The notes beneath the pieces were generated by a model. The model worked only from the letters and a program-made list of their open reading frames with translations, was not told the origin of the DNA and ran no database searches. From Auanema rhodensis (Eukaryota > Nematoda > Chromadorea > Rhabditida > Rhabditidae): a stretch of DNA of 64,000 bases. The stretch spans positions 10,416,001 to 10,480,000 of the forward strand of contig OZ059897.1 of assembly GCA_964057225.1 (NCBI GenBank). The letters run 5' to 3'. Shown here piece after piece: positions 50,076-62,359 of this stretch. Position 1 is the stretch's first letter; every line of letters begins with the position of its first letter. Position numbers and translations under genes: made by a program.

Positions 50076-50147
50076 GCCCAAGTAGTATACTGGTTAGTAC
50101 TCCACGTTGTGGCCGTGGCGACACAGATTCGATTCCTGTTTTGGGCA
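50076..50147 (+). pseudogene. tRNA-His(GTG) pseudogene R12
   Basis: G15C, G53A, C66T. Confidence 0.8.
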
Positions 50148-50407
50148 TTTTTTGTTTTGAAATTAAAATGCTATAAACATATTGCTTGCTTGTCATGTTA
50201 GATTTGTTTAATTCAAATACTTATTTAAGTTCTAACAATTTTCGATTTAATCACGTTCAATCAACTGTACTGTTTTCAAAAATAAAGACATCTTTCAATT
50301 TCTGGTCATTGAATTAGAATTTTCATGTTGTCACACAGAAATTGAAGAATCTTAGTTCATTTCAGTAACAATGAACACACTAACTTTGTTAAGTTGTTGT
50401 AATATCG

Positions 50408-50479
50408 GCCCAAGTAGTATAGTGGTTAGTACTCCACGTTGTGGCCGTGGCGACACAGGTTCGATTCCTGTCTTGGGCA
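50408..50479 (+). tRNA. tRNA-His: tRNA-His(GTG) R13
   Basis: Consensus. Confidence 0.95.
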
Positions 50480-50739
50480 TTTTTTGTTTTGAAATTTAAA
50501 TGCTATAAAATTATTGCTTGCTTGTCATGTTAGATTTGTTTAATTCAAATACTTATTTAAGTTCCAACAATTTTCGATTAAATCACGTTCATTTAACTGT
50601 ATTGTTTTCAAAAATAAAGACATCTTTCAATTTCTGGTCATTGAATTAGAATTTTCATGTTGTCACACAGAAATTGAAGAATCTTAGTTCATTTCAGTAA
50701 CAATGAACACACTAATTTCGTTAAGTTGTTGTAATATCG

Positions 50740-50811
50740 GCCCAAGTAGTATAGTGGTTAGTACTCCACGTTGTGGCCGTGGCGAAACAGATTCGATTCC
50801 TGTCTTGGGCA
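50740..50811 (+). pseudogene. tRNA-His(GTG) pseudogene R14
   Basis: C48A, G53A. Confidence 0.7.
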
Positions 50812-51071
50812 TTTTTTGTTTTGAAATTAAAATGCTATAAACATATTGCTTGCTTGTCATGTTAGATTTGTTTAATTCAAATACTTATTTAAGTTCTATC
50901 AATTTTCGATTTAATCACGTTCAATCAACTGTATTGTTTTCAAAAATAAAGACATCTTTCAATTTCTGGTCATTGAATTAGAATTTTCATGTTGTCACAC
51001 AGAAATTGAAGAATCTTAGTTCATTTCAGTAACAATGAACACACTAACTTTGTTAAGTTGTTGTAATATCG

Positions 51072-51143
51072 GCCCAAGTAGTATAGTGGTTAGTACTCCA
51101 CGTTGTGGCCGTGGCGACACAGGTTCGATTCCTGTCTTGGGCA
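51072..51143 (+). tRNA. tRNA-His: tRNA-His(GTG) R15
   Basis: Consensus. Confidence 0.95.
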
Positions 51144-51403
51144 TTTTTTGTTTTGAAATTTAAATGCTATAAAATTATTGCTTGCTTGTCATGTTAGATT
51201 TGTTTAATTCAAATACTTATTTAAGTTCCAACAATTTTCGATTAAATCACGTTCATTTAACTGTATTGTTTTCAAAAATAAAGACATCTTTCAATTTCTG
51301 GTCATTGAATTAGAATTTTCATGTTGTGACACAGAAATTGAAGAATCTTAGTTCATTTCAGTAACAATGAACACACTAATTTCGTTCAGTTGTTGTAATA
51401 TCG

Positions 51404-51475
51404 GCCCAAGTAGTATAGTGGTTAGTACTCCACGTTGTGGCCGTGGCGAAACAGATTCGATTCCTGTCTTGGGCA
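51404..51475 (+). pseudogene. tRNA-His(GTG) pseudogene R16
   Basis: C48A, G53A. Confidence 0.7.
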
Positions 51476-51735
51476 TTTTTTGTTTTGAAATTAAAATGCT
51501 ATAAACATATTGCTTGCTTGTCATGTTAGATTTGTTTAATTCAAATACTTATTTAAGTTCTATCAATTTTCGATTTAATCACGTTCAATCAACTGTATTG
51601 TTTTCAAAAATAAAGACAAAATTCAATTTCTGTTCATTGAATTAGAATTTTCATGTTGTCACACAGAAATTGAAGAATCTTAGTTCAATTCAGTAACAAT
51701 GAACACACTAACTTTGTTGAGTTGTTGTAATATCG

Positions 51736-51807
51736 GCCCAAGTAGTATAGTGGTTAGTACTCCACGTTGTGGCCGTGGCGACACAGGTTCGATTCCTGTC
51801 TTGGGCA
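51736..51807 (+). tRNA. tRNA-His: tRNA-His(GTG) R17
   Basis: Consensus; the last intact copy in the window. Confidence 0.95.
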
Positions 51808-52067
51808 TTTTTTGTTTTGAAATTTAAATGCTATAAAATAATTGCTTGCTTGTCATGTTAGATTTCTTTAATTTGAATACTTATTCAAGTTATAACAATT
51901 TTTGATTTAATCACGTTCAATTAACTGTATTGTTTTCAAAAATAAAGACAAAATTCAATTTCTGTTCATTGAATTAGAATTTTCATGTTGTCACACAGAA
52001 ATTGAAGAATCTTAGTTCAATTCAGTAACAATGAACACACTAACTTTGTTAAGTTGTTGTAATATCG

Positions 52068-52139
52068 GCCCAAGTAATATAGTGGTTAGTACTCCACGTT
52101 GTGGCCGTGGCGACACAGATTCGATTCCTGTCTTGGACA
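52068..52139 (+). pseudogene. tRNA-His(GTG) pseudogene R18
   Basis: G10A, G53A, G71A. Confidence 0.82.
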
Positions 52140-52399
52140 TTTTTTGTTTTGAAATTAAAATGCTATAAACATATTGCTTGCTTGTCATGTTAGATTTCTT
52201 TAATTCAAATACATATTTAAGTTCTAACAATTTTTGATTTAATCACGTTCAATTAACTGTATTGTTTTCAAAAATAAAGACATCTTTCAATTTCTGTTCA
52301 TTGAATTAGAATTTTCATGTTGTCACACAGAAATTGAAGATTCTTAGTTCAATTCAGTAACAATGAACACACTAACTTTGTTAAGTTGTTGTGATATCG

Positions 52400-52471
52400 G
52401 CCCAAGTAATATAGTGGTTAGTACTCCACGTTGTGGCCGTGGCGACACAGATTCGATTCCTTTCTTGGGCA
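52400..52471 (+). pseudogene. tRNA-His(GTG) pseudogene R19
   Basis: G10A, G53A, G64T. Confidence 0.82.
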
Positions 52472-52731
52472 TTTTTTGTTTTGAAATTAAAATGCTACAA
52501 AATTATTGCTTGCTTGTCGTGTTAAATTTCTTTAATTTGAATACTTATTTAAGTTATAACAATTTTCGATTTAATCACGTTCAATCAACTGTATTGTTTT
52601 CAAAAATAAAGACAAAATTCAATTTCTGTTCATTGAATTAGAATTTTCATGTTGTCACACAGAAATTGAAGAATCTTAGTTCAATTCAGTAACAACGAAC
52701 ACACTAACTTTGTTAAGTTGTTGTAATATCG

Positions 52732-52803
52732 GCCCAAGTAATATAGTGGTTAGTACTCCACGTTGTGGCCGTGGCGACACAGATTCGATTCCTGTTTTGG
52801 GCA
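52732..52803 (+). pseudogene. tRNA-His(GTG) pseudogene R20
   Basis: G10A, G53A, C66T. Confidence 0.82.
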
Positions 52804-53063
52804 TTTTTTGTTTTGAAATTTAAATGCTATAAAATAATTGCTTGCTTGTCATGTTAGATTTCTTTAATTTGAATACTTATTCAAGTTATAACAATTTTTG
52901 ATTTAATCACGTTCAATTAACTGTATTGTTTTCAAAAATAAAGACAAAATTCAATTTCTGTTCATTGAATTAGAATTTTCATGTTGTCACACAGAAATTG
53001 AAGAATCTTAGTTCAATTCAGTAACAATGAACACACTAACTTTGTTAAGTTGTTGTAATATCG

Positions 53064-53135
53064 GCCCAAGTAATATAGTGGTTAGTACTCCACGTTGTGG
53101 CCGTGGCGACACAGATTCGATTCCTGTCTTGGACA
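53064..53135 (+). pseudogene. tRNA-His(GTG) pseudogene R21
   Basis: G10A, G53A, G71A. Confidence 0.82.
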
Positions 53136-53395
53136 TTTTTTGTTTTGAAATTAAAATGCTATAAACATATTGCTTGCTTGTCATGTTAGATTTCTTTAAT
53201 TCAAATACATATTTAAGTTCTAACAATTTTTGATTTAATCACGTTCAATTAACTGTATTGTTTTCAAAAATAAAGACATCTTTCAATTTCTGTTCATTGA
53301 ATTAGAATTTTCATGTTGTCACACAGAAATTGAAGATTCTTAGTTCAATTCAGTAACAATGAACACACTAACTTTGTTAAGTTGTTGTGATATCG

Positions 53396-53467
53396 GCCCA
53401 AGTAATATAGTGGTTAGTACTCCACGTTGTGGCCGTGGCGACACAGATTCGATTCCTTTCTTGGGCA
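53396..53467 (+). pseudogene. tRNA-His(GTG) pseudogene R22
   Basis: G10A, G53A, G64T. Confidence 0.82.
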
Positions 53468-53727
53468 TTTTTTGTTTTGAAATTAAAATGCTACAAAATT
53501 ATTGCTTGCTTGTCGTGTTAAATTTCTTTAATTTGAATACTTATTTAAGTTATAACAATTTTCGATTTAATCACGTTCAATCAACTGTATTGTTTTCAAA
53601 AATAAAGACAAAATTCAATTTCTGTTCATTGAATTAGAATTTTCATGTTGTCACACAGAAATTGAAGAATCTTAGTTCAATTCAGTAACAATGAACACAC
53701 AAACTTTGTTAAGTTGTTGTAATATCG

Positions 53728-53799
53728 GCCCAAGTAATATAGTGGTTAGTACTCCACGTTGTGGCCGTGGCGACACAGATTCGATTCCTGTTTTGGGTA
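53728..53799 (+). pseudogene. tRNA-His(GTG) pseudogene R23
   Basis: G10A, G53A, C66T, C72T. Confidence 0.82.
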
Positions 53800-54059
53800 T
53801 TTTTTGTTTTGAAATTTAAATGCTATAAAATTATTGCTTGCTTGTCATGTTAGATTTCTTTAATTTGAATACTTATTCAAGTTATAACAACTTTCGATTT
53901 AATCACGTTCAATCAACTGTATTGTTTTCAAAAATAAAGACAAAATTCAATTTCTGTTCATTGAATTAGAATTTTCATGTTGTCACACAGAAATTGAAGA
54001 ATCTTAGTTCAATTCAGTAACAATGAACACACTAACTTTGTTAAGTTGTTGTAATATCG

Positions 54060-54131
54060 GCCCAAGTAATATAGTGGTTAGTACTCCACGTTGTGGCCGT
54101 GGCGACACAGATTCGATTCTTGTCTTGGACA
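54060..54131 (+). pseudogene. tRNA-His(GTG) pseudogene R24
   Basis: G10A, G53A, C62T, G71A. Confidence 0.82.
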
Positions 54132-54391
54132 TTTTTTGTTTTGAAATTAAAATGCTATAAACATATTGCTTGCTTGTCATGTTAGATTTCTTTAATTCAA
54201 ATACATATTTAAGTTCTAACAATTTTTGATTTAACCACGTTCAATTAACTGTATTGTTTTCAAAAATAAAGACATCTTTCAATTTCTGTTCATTGAATTA
54301 AAATTTTCATGTTGTCACACAGAAATTGAAGATTCTTAGTTCAATTCAGTAACAATGAACACACTAACTTTGTTAAGTTGTTGTGATATCG

Positions 54392-54463
54392 GCCCAAGTA
54401 ATATAGTGGTTAGTACTCCACGTTGTGGCCGTGGCGACACAGATTCGATTCCTTTCTTGGGCA
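54392..54463 (+). pseudogene. tRNA-His(GTG) pseudogene R25
   Basis: G10A, G53A, G64T. Confidence 0.82.
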
Positions 54464-54723
54464 TTTTTTGTTTTGAAATTAAAATGCTACAAAATTATTG
54501 CGTGCTTGTCATGTTAGATTTCTTTAATTTGAATACTTATTTAAGTTATAACAATTTTCGATTTAATCACGTTCAATCAACTGTATTGTTTTCAAAAATA
54601 AAGACAAAATTCAATTTCTGTTCATTGAATTAGAATTTTCATGTTGTCACACAGAAATTGAAGAATCTTAGTTCAATTCAGTAACAACGAACACACTAAC
54701 TTTGTTAAGTTGTTGTAATATCG

Positions 54724-54795
54724 GCCCAAGTAATATAGTGGTTAGTACTCCACGTTGTGGCCGTGGCGACACAGATTCGATTCCTATTTTGGGCA
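54724..54795 (+). pseudogene. tRNA-His(GTG) pseudogene R26
   Basis: G10A, G53A, G64A, C66T. Confidence 0.82.
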
Positions 54796-55055
54796 TTTTT
54801 TGTTTTGAAATTTAAAAGCTATAAAATTATTGCTTGCTTGTCATGTTAAATTTCTTTAATTTGAATACTTATTTAAGTTCTAACAATTTTTGATTTAATC
54901 ACGTTCAATTAACTGTATTGTTTTCAAAAATGAAGACAAAATTCAATTTCTGTTCATTGAATTAGAATTTTCATGTTGTCACACAGAAATTGAAGAATCT
55001 TAGTTCAATTCAGTAACAACGAACACACTAACTTTGTTAAGTTGTTGTAATATCG

Positions 55056-55127
55056 GCCCAAGTAGTATAGTGGTTAGTACTCCACGTTGTGGCCGTGGCG
55101 ACACAGATTCGATTTCTGTTTTGGGCA
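55056..55127 (+). pseudogene. tRNA-His(GTG) pseudogene R27
   Basis: G53A with C61T (an A53-U61 pair is possible), C66T; A box intact. Confidence 0.75.
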
Positions 55128-55387
55128 TTTTTTGTTTTGAAATTTAAATGCTATAAAATAATTGCTTGCTTGTCATGTTAGATTTCTTTAATTTGAATAC
55201 TTATTCAAGTTATAACAATTTTTGATTTAATCACGTTCAATTAACTGTATTGTTTTCAAAAATAAAGACAAAATTCAATTTCTGTTCATTGAATTAGAAT
55301 TTTCATGTTGTCACACAGAAATTGAAGAATCTTAGTTCAATTCAGTAACAATGAACACACTAACTTTGTTAAGTTGTTGTAATATCG

Positions 55388-55459
55388 GCCCAAGTAATAT
55401 AGTGGTTAGTACTCCACGTTGTGGCCGTGGCGACACAGATTCGATTCCTGTCTTGGACA
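55388..55459 (+). pseudogene. tRNA-His(GTG) pseudogene R28
   Basis: G10A, G53A, G71A. Confidence 0.82.
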
Positions 55460-55719
55460 TTTTTTGTTTTGAAATTAAAATGCTATAAACATATTGCTTG
55501 CTTGTCATGTTAGATTTCTTTAATTCAAATACATATTTAAGTTCTAACAATTTTTGATTTAATCACGTTCAATTAACTGTATTGTTTTCAAAAATAAAGA
55601 CATCTTTCAATTTCTGTTCATTGAATTAGAATTTTCATGTTGTCACACAGAAATTGAAGATTCTTAGTTCAATTCAGTAACAATGAACACACTAACTTTG
55701 TTAAGTTGTTGTGATATCG

Positions 55720-55791
55720 GCCCAAGTAATATAGTGGTTAGTACTCCACGTTGTGGCCGTGGCGACACAGATTCGATTCCTTTCTTGGGCA
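55720..55791 (+). pseudogene. tRNA-His(GTG) pseudogene R29
   Basis: G10A, G53A, G64T. Confidence 0.82.
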
Positions 55792-56051
55792 TTTTTTGTT
55801 TTGAAATTAAAATGCTACAAAATTATTGCTTGCTTGTCGTGTTAAATTTCTTTAATTTGAATACTTATTTAAGTTATAACAATTTTCGATTTAATCACGT
55901 TCAATCAACTGTATTGTTTTCAAAAATAAAGACAAAATTCAATTTCTGTTCATTGAATTAGAATTTTCATGTTGTCACACAGAAATTGAAGAATCTTAGT
56001 TCAATTCAGTAACAATGAACACACAAACTTTGTTAAGTTGTTGTAATATCG

Positions 56052-56123
56052 GCCCAAGTAATATAGTGGTTAGTACTCCACGTTGTGGCCGTGGCGACAC
56101 AGATTCGATTCCTATTTTGGGCA
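56052..56123 (+). pseudogene. tRNA-His(GTG) pseudogene R30
   Basis: G10A, G53A, G64A, C66T. Confidence 0.82.
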
Positions 56124-56383
56124 TTTTTTGTTTTGAAATTTAAAAGCTATAAAATTATTGCTTGCTTGTCATGTTAAATTTCTTTAATTTGAATACTTAT
56201 TTAAGTTCTAACAATTTTTGATTTAATCACGTTCAATTAACTGTATTGTTTTCAAAAATGAAGACAAAATTCAATTTCTGTTCATTGAATTAGAATTTTC
56301 ATGTTGTCACACAGAAATTGAAGATTCTTAGTTCAATTCAGTAACAATGAACACACTAACTTTGTTAAGTTGTTGTGATATCG

Positions 56384-56455
56384 GCCCAAGTAATATAGTG
56401 GTTAGTACTCCACGTTGTGGCCGTGGCGACACAGATTCGATTCCTTTCTTGGGCA
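56384..56455 (+). pseudogene. tRNA-His(GTG) pseudogene R31
   Basis: G10A, G53A, G64T. Confidence 0.82.
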
Positions 56456-56715
56456 TTTTTTGTTTTGAAATTAAAATGCTACAAAATTATTGCTTGCTTG
56501 TCGTGTTAAATTTCTTTAATTTGAATACTTATTTAAGTTATAACAATTTTCGATTTAATCACGTTCAATCAACTGTATTGTTTTCAAAAATAAAGACAAA
56601 ATTCAATTTCTGTTCATTGAATTAGAATTTTCATGTTGTCACACAGAAATTGAAGAATCTTAGTTCAATTCAGTAACAATGAACACACAAACTTTGTTAA
56701 GTTGTTGTAATATCG

Positions 56716-56787
56716 GCCCAAGTAATATAGTGGTTAGTACTCCACGTTGTGGCCGTGGCGACACAGATTCGATTCCTATTTTGGGCA
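56716..56787 (+). pseudogene. tRNA-His(GTG) pseudogene R32
   Basis: G10A, G53A, G64A, C66T. Confidence 0.82.
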
Positions 56788-57047
56788 TTTTTTGTTTTGA
56801 AATTTAAAAGCTATAAAATTATTGCTTGCTTGTCATGTTAAATTTCTTTAATTTGAATACTTATTTAAGTTCTAACAATTTTTGATTTAATCACGTTCAA
56901 TTAACTGTATTGTTTTCAAAAATGAAGACAAAATTCAATTTCTGTTCATTGAATTAGAATTTTCATGTTGTCACACAGAAATTGAAGATTCTTAGTTCAA
57001 TTCAGTAACAATGAACACACTAACTTTGTTAAGTTGTTGTGATATCG

Positions 57048-57119
57048 GCCCAAGTAATATAGTGGTTAGTACTCCACGTTGTGGCCGTGGCGACACAGAT
57101 TCGATTCCTTTCTTGGGCA
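57048..57119 (+). pseudogene. tRNA-His(GTG) pseudogene R33
   Basis: G10A, G53A, G64T. Confidence 0.82.
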
Positions 57120-57379
57120 TTTTTTGTTTTGAAATTAAAATGCTACAAAATTATTGCTTGCTTGTCGTGTTAAATTTCTTTAATTTGAATACTTATTTAA
57201 GTTATAACAATTTTCGATTTAATCACGTTCAATCAACTGTATTGTTTTCAAAAATAAAGACAAAATTCAATTTCTGTTCATTGAATTAGAATTTTCATGT
57301 TGTCACACAGAAATTGAAGAATCTTAGTTCAATTCAGTAACAATGAACACACAAACTTTGTTAAGTTGTTGTAATATCG

Positions 57380-57451
57380 GCCCAAGTAATATAGTGGTTA
57401 GTACTCCACGTTGTGGCCGTGGCGACACAGATTCGATTCCTGTTTTGGGTA
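57380..57451 (+). pseudogene. tRNA-His(GTG) pseudogene R34
   Basis: G10A, G53A, C66T, C72T. Confidence 0.82.
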
Positions 57452-57711
57452 TTTTTTGTTTTGAAATTTAAATGCTATAAAATTATTGCTTGCTTGTCAT
57501 GTTAGATTTCTTTAATTTGAATACTTATTCAAGTTATAACAATTTTCGATTTAATCACGTTCAATCAACTGTATTGTTTTCAAAAATAAAGACAAAATTC
57601 AATTTCTGTTCATTGAATTAGAATTTTCATGTTGTCACACAGAAATTGAAGAATCTTAGTTCAATTCAGTAACAATGAACACACTAACTTTGTTAAGTTG
57701 TTGTAATATCG

Positions 57712-57783
57712 GCCCAAGTAATATAGTGGTTAGTACTCCACGTTGTGGCCGTGGCGACACAGATTCGATTCCTGTCTTGGACA
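57712..57783 (+). pseudogene. tRNA-His(GTG) pseudogene R35
   Basis: G10A, G53A, G71A. Confidence 0.82.
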
Positions 57784-58043
57784 TTTTTTGTTTTGAAATT
57801 AAAATGCTATAAACATATTGCTTGCTTGTCATGTTAGATTTCTTTAATTCAAATACATATTTAAGTTCTAACAATTTTTGATTTAATCACGTTCAATTAA
57901 CTGTATTGTTTTCAAAAATAAAGACAAAATTCAATTTCTGTTCATTGAATTAGAATTTTCATGTTGTCACACAGAAATTGAAGAATCTTAGTTCAATTCA
58001 GTAACAATGAACACACTAACTTTGTTAAGTTGTTGTAATATCG

Positions 58044-58115
58044 GCCCAAGTAATATAGTGGTTAGTACTCCACGTTGTGGCCGTGGCGACACAGATTCGA
58101 TTCCTGTTTTGGGTA
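58044..58115 (+). pseudogene. tRNA-His(GTG) pseudogene R36
   Basis: G10A, G53A, C66T, C72T; counterpart of R23 in the 13-unit duplication. Confidence 0.82.
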
Positions 58116-58375
58116 TTTTTTGTTTTGAAATTTAAATGCTATAAAATTATTGCTTGCTTGTCATGTTAGATTTCTTTAATTTGAATACTTATTCAAGTTA
58201 TAACAACTTTCGATTTAATCACGTTCAATCAACTGTATTGTTTTCAAAAATAAAGACAAAATTCAATTTCTGTTCATTGAATTAGAATTTTCATGTTGTC
58301 ACACAGAAATTGAAGAATCTTAGTTCAATTCAGTAACAATGAACACACTAACTTTGTTAAGTTGTTGTAATATCG

Positions 58376-58447
58376 GCCCAAGTAATATAGTGGTTAGTAC
58401 TCCACGTTGTGGCCGTGGCGACACAGATTCGATTCTTGTCTTGGACA
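58376..58447 (+). pseudogene. tRNA-His(GTG) pseudogene R37
   Basis: G10A, G53A, C62T, G71A; counterpart of R24. Confidence 0.82.
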
Positions 58448-58707
58448 TTTTTTGTTTTGAAATTAAAATGCTATAAACATATTGCTTGCTTGTCATGTTA
58501 GATTTCTTTAATTCAAATACATATTTAAGTTCTAACAATTTTTGATTTAATCACGTTCAATTAACTGTATTGTTTTCAAAAATAAAGACATCTTTCAATT
58601 TCTGTTCATTGAATTAAAATTTTCATGTTGTCACACAGAAATTGAAGATTCTTAGTTCAATTCAGTAACAATGAACACACTAACTTTGTTAAGTTGTTGT
58701 GATATCG

Positions 58708-58779
58708 GCCCAAGTAATATAGTGGTTAGTACTCCACGTTGTGGCCGTGGCGACACAGATTCGATTCCTTTCTTGGGCA
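58708..58779 (+). pseudogene. tRNA-His(GTG) pseudogene R38
   Basis: G10A, G53A, G64T. Confidence 0.82.
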
Positions 58780-59039
58780 TTTTTTGTTTTGAAATTAAAA
58801 TGCTACAAAATTATTGCGTGCTTGTCATGTTAGATTTCTTTAATTTGAATACTTATTTAAGTTATAACAATTTTCGATTTAATCACGTTCAATCAACTGT
58901 ATTGTTTTCAAAAATAAAGACAAAATTCAATTTCTGTTCATTGAATTAGAATTTTCATGTTGTCACACAGAAATTGAAGAATCTTAGTTCAATTCAGTAA
59001 CAACGAACACACTAACTTTGTTAAGTTGTTGTAATATCG

Positions 59040-59111
59040 GCCCAAGTAATATAGTGGTTAGTACTCCACGTTGTGGCCGTGGCGACACAGATTCGATTCC
59101 TATTTTGGGCA
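59040..59111 (+). pseudogene. tRNA-His(GTG) pseudogene R39
   Basis: G10A, G53A, G64A, C66T. Confidence 0.82.
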
Positions 59112-59371
59112 TTTTTTGTTTTGAAATTGAAAAGCTATAAAATTATTGCTTGCTTGTCATGTTAAATTTCTTTAATTTGAATACTTATTTAAGTTCTAAC
59201 AATTTTTGATTTAATCACGTTCAATTAACTGTATTGTTTTCAAAAATGAAGACAAAATTCAATTTCTGTTCATTGAATTAGAATTTTCATGTTGTCACAC
59301 AGAAATTGAAGAATCTTAGTTCAATTCAGTAACAACGAACACACTAACTTTGTTAAGTTGTTGTAATATCG

Positions 59372-59443
59372 GCCCAAGTAGTATAGTGGTTAGTACTCCA
59401 CGTTGTGGCCGTGGCGACACAGATTCGATTTCTGTTTTGGGCA
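59372..59443 (+). pseudogene. tRNA-His(GTG) pseudogene R40
   Basis: G53A, C61T, C66T; counterpart of R27. Confidence 0.75.
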
Positions 59444-59703
59444 TTTTTTGTTTTGAAATTTAAATGCTATAAAATAATTGCTTGCTTGTCATGTTAGATT
59501 TCTTTAATTTGAATACTTATTCAAGTTATAACAATTTTTGATTTAATCACGTTCAATTAACTGTATTGTTTTCAAAAATAAAGACAAAATTCAATTTCTG
59601 TTCATTGAATTAGAATTTTCATGTTGTCACACAGAAATTGAAGAATCTTAGTTCAATTCAGTAACAATGAACACACTAACTTTGTTAAGTTGTTGTAATA
59701 TCG

Positions 59704-59775
59704 GCCCAAGTAATATAGTGGTTAGTACTCCACGTTGTGGCCGTGGCGACACAGATTCGATTCCTGTCTTGGACA
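59704..59775 (+). pseudogene. tRNA-His(GTG) pseudogene R41
   Basis: G10A, G53A, G71A. Confidence 0.82.
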
Positions 59776-60035
59776 TTTTTTGTTTTGAAATTAAAATGCT
59801 ATAAACATATTGCTTGCTTGTCATGTTAGATTTCTTTAATTCAAATACATATTTAAGTTCTAACAATTTTTGATTTAATCACGTTCAATTAACTGTATTG
59901 TTTTCAAAAATAAAGACATCTTTCAATTTCTGTTCATTGAATTAGAATTTTCATGTTGTCACACAGAAATTGAAGATTCTTAGTTCAATTCAGTAACAAT
60001 GAACACACTAACTTTGTTAAGTTGTTGTGATATCG

Positions 60036-60107
60036 GCCCAAGTAATATAGTGGTTAGTACTCCACGTTGTGGCCGTGGCGACACAGATTCGATTCCTTTC
60101 TTGGGCA
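60036..60107 (+). pseudogene. tRNA-His(GTG) pseudogene R42
   Basis: G10A, G53A, G64T. Confidence 0.82.
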
Positions 60108-60367
60108 TTTTTTGTTTTGAAATTAAAATGCTACAAAATTATTGCTTGCTTGTCGTGTTAAATTTCTTTAATTTGAATACTTATTTAAGTTATAACAATT
60201 TTCGATTTAATCACGTTCAATCAACTGTATTGTTTTCAAAAATAAAGACAAAATTCAATTTCTGTTCATTGAATTAGAATTTTCATGTTGTCACACAGAA
60301 ATTGAAGAATCTTAGTTCAATTCAGTAACAATGAACACACAAACTTTGTTAAGTTGTTGTAATATCG

Positions 60368-60439
60368 GCCCAAGTAATATAGTGGTTAGTACTCCACGTT
60401 GTGGCCGTGGCGACACAGATTCGATTCCTATTTTGGGCA
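60368..60439 (+). pseudogene. tRNA-His(GTG) pseudogene R43
   Basis: G10A, G53A, G64A, C66T. Confidence 0.82.
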
Positions 60440-60699
60440 TTTTTTGTTTTGAAATTTAAAAGCTATAAAATTATTGCTTGCTTGTCATGTTAAATTTCTT
60501 TAATTTGAATACTTATTTAAGTTCTAACAATTTTTGATTTAATCACGTTCAATTAACTGTATTGTTTTCAAAAATGAAGACAAAATTCAATTTCTGTTCA
60601 TTGAATTAGAATTTTCATGTTGTCACACAGAAATTGAAGATTCTTAGTTCAATTCAGTAACAATGAACACACTAACTTTGTTAAGTTGTTGTGATATCG

Positions 60700-60771
60700 G
60701 CCCAAGTAATATAGTGGTTAGTACTCCACGTTGTGGCCGTGGCGACACAGATTCGATTCCTTTCTTGGGCA
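60700..60771 (+). pseudogene. tRNA-His(GTG) pseudogene R44
   Basis: G10A, G53A, G64T. Confidence 0.82.
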
Positions 60772-61031
60772 TTTTTTGTTTTGAAATTAAAATGCTACAA
60801 AATTATTGCTTGCTTGTCGTGTTAAATTTCTTTAATTTGAATACTTATTTAAGTTATAACAATTTTCGATTTAATCACGTTCAATCAACTGTATTGTTTT
60901 CAAAAATAAAGACAAAATTCAATTTCTGTTCATTGAATTAGAATTTTCATGTTGTCACACAGAAATTGAAGAATCTTAGTTCAATTCAGTAACAATGAAC
61001 ACACAAACTTTGTTAAGTTGTTGTAATATCG

Positions 61032-61103
61032 GCCCAAGTAATATAGTGGTTAGTACTCCACGTTGTGGCCGTGGCGACACAGATTCGATTCCTGTTTTGG
61101 GTA
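61032..61103 (+). pseudogene. tRNA-His(GTG) pseudogene R45
   Basis: G10A, G53A, C66T, C72T. Confidence 0.82.
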
Positions 61104-61363
61104 TTTTTTGTTTTGAAATTTAAATGCTATAAAATTATTGCTTGCTTGTCATGTTAGATTTCTTTAATTTGAATACTTATTCAAGTTATAACATTTTTCG
61201 ATTTAATCACGTTCAATCAACTGTATTGTTTTCAAAAATAAAGACAAAATTCAATTTCTGTTCATTGAATTAGAATTTTCATGTTGTCACACAGAAATTG
61301 AAGAATCTTAGTTCATTTCAGTAACAATGAACACACTAACTTTGTTAAGTTGTTGTAATATCG

Positions 61364-61435
61364 GCCCAAGTAGTATAGTGGTTAGTACTCCACGTTGTGG
61401 CCGTGGCGACACAGATTCGATTACTGTCTTGGACA
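61364..61435 (+). pseudogene. tRNA-His(GTG) pseudogene R46
   Basis: G53A, C61A (A-A mismatch), G71A; A box intact. Confidence 0.82.
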
Positions 61436-61695
61436 TTTTTTGTTTTGAAATTAAAATGCTATAAACATATTGCTTGCTTGTCATGTTAGATTTCTTTAAT
61501 TCAAATACATATTTAAGTTCTAACAATTTTTGATTTAATCACGTTCAATTAACTGTATTGTTTTCAAAAATAAAGACATCTTTCAATTTCTGTTCATTGA
61601 ATTAAAATTTTCATGTTGTCACACAGAAATTGAAGATTCTTAGTTCAATTCAGTAACAATGAACACACTAACTTTGTTAAGTTGTTGTGATATCG

Positions 61696-61767
61696 GCCCA
61701 AGTAATATAGTGGTTAGTACTCCACGTTGTGGCCGTGGCGACACAGATTCGATTCCTTTCTTGGGCA
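61696..61767 (+). pseudogene. tRNA-His(GTG) pseudogene R47
   Basis: G10A, G53A, G64T. Confidence 0.82.
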
Positions 61768-62027
61768 TTTTTTGTTTTGAAATTAAAATGCTACAAAATT
61801 ATTGCGTGCTCGTCATGTTAGATTTCTTTAATTTGAATACTTATTTAAGTTATAACAATTTTCGATTTAATCACGTTCAATCAACTGTATTGTTTTCAAA
61901 AATAAAGACAAAATTCAATTTCTGTTCATTGAATTAGAATTTTCATGTTGTCACACAGAAATTGAAGAATCTTAGTTCAATTCAGTAACAACGAACACAC
62001 TAACTTTGTTAAGTTGTTGTAATATCG

Positions 62028-62099
62028 GCCCAAGTAATATAGTGGTTAGTACTCCACGTTGTGGCCGTGGCGACACAGATTCGATTCCTGTTTTGGGCA
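62028..62099 (+). pseudogene. tRNA-His(GTG) pseudogene R48
   Basis: G10A, G53A, C66T. Confidence 0.82.
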
Positions 62100-62359
62100 T
62101 TTTTTGTTTTGAAATTTAAAAGCTATAAAATTATTGCTTGCTTGTCATGTTAAATTTCTTTAATTTGAATACTTATTTAAGTTCTAACAATTTTTGATTT
62201 AATCACGTTCAATTAACTGTATTGTTTTCAAAAATGAAGACAAAATTCAATTTCTGTTCATTGAATTAGAATTTTCATGTTGTCACACAGAAATTGAAGA
62301 ATCTTAGTTCAATTCAGTAACAATGAACACACTAACTTTGTTAAGTTGTTGTAATATCG

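Noticed and set aside
52363..52641. 92-codon and 72-codon frames recurring in nearly every array unit on both strands
   Set aside because: They read straight through the tRNA gene, recur only because the unit recurs, and depend on single substitutions that open or close them. No protein features.
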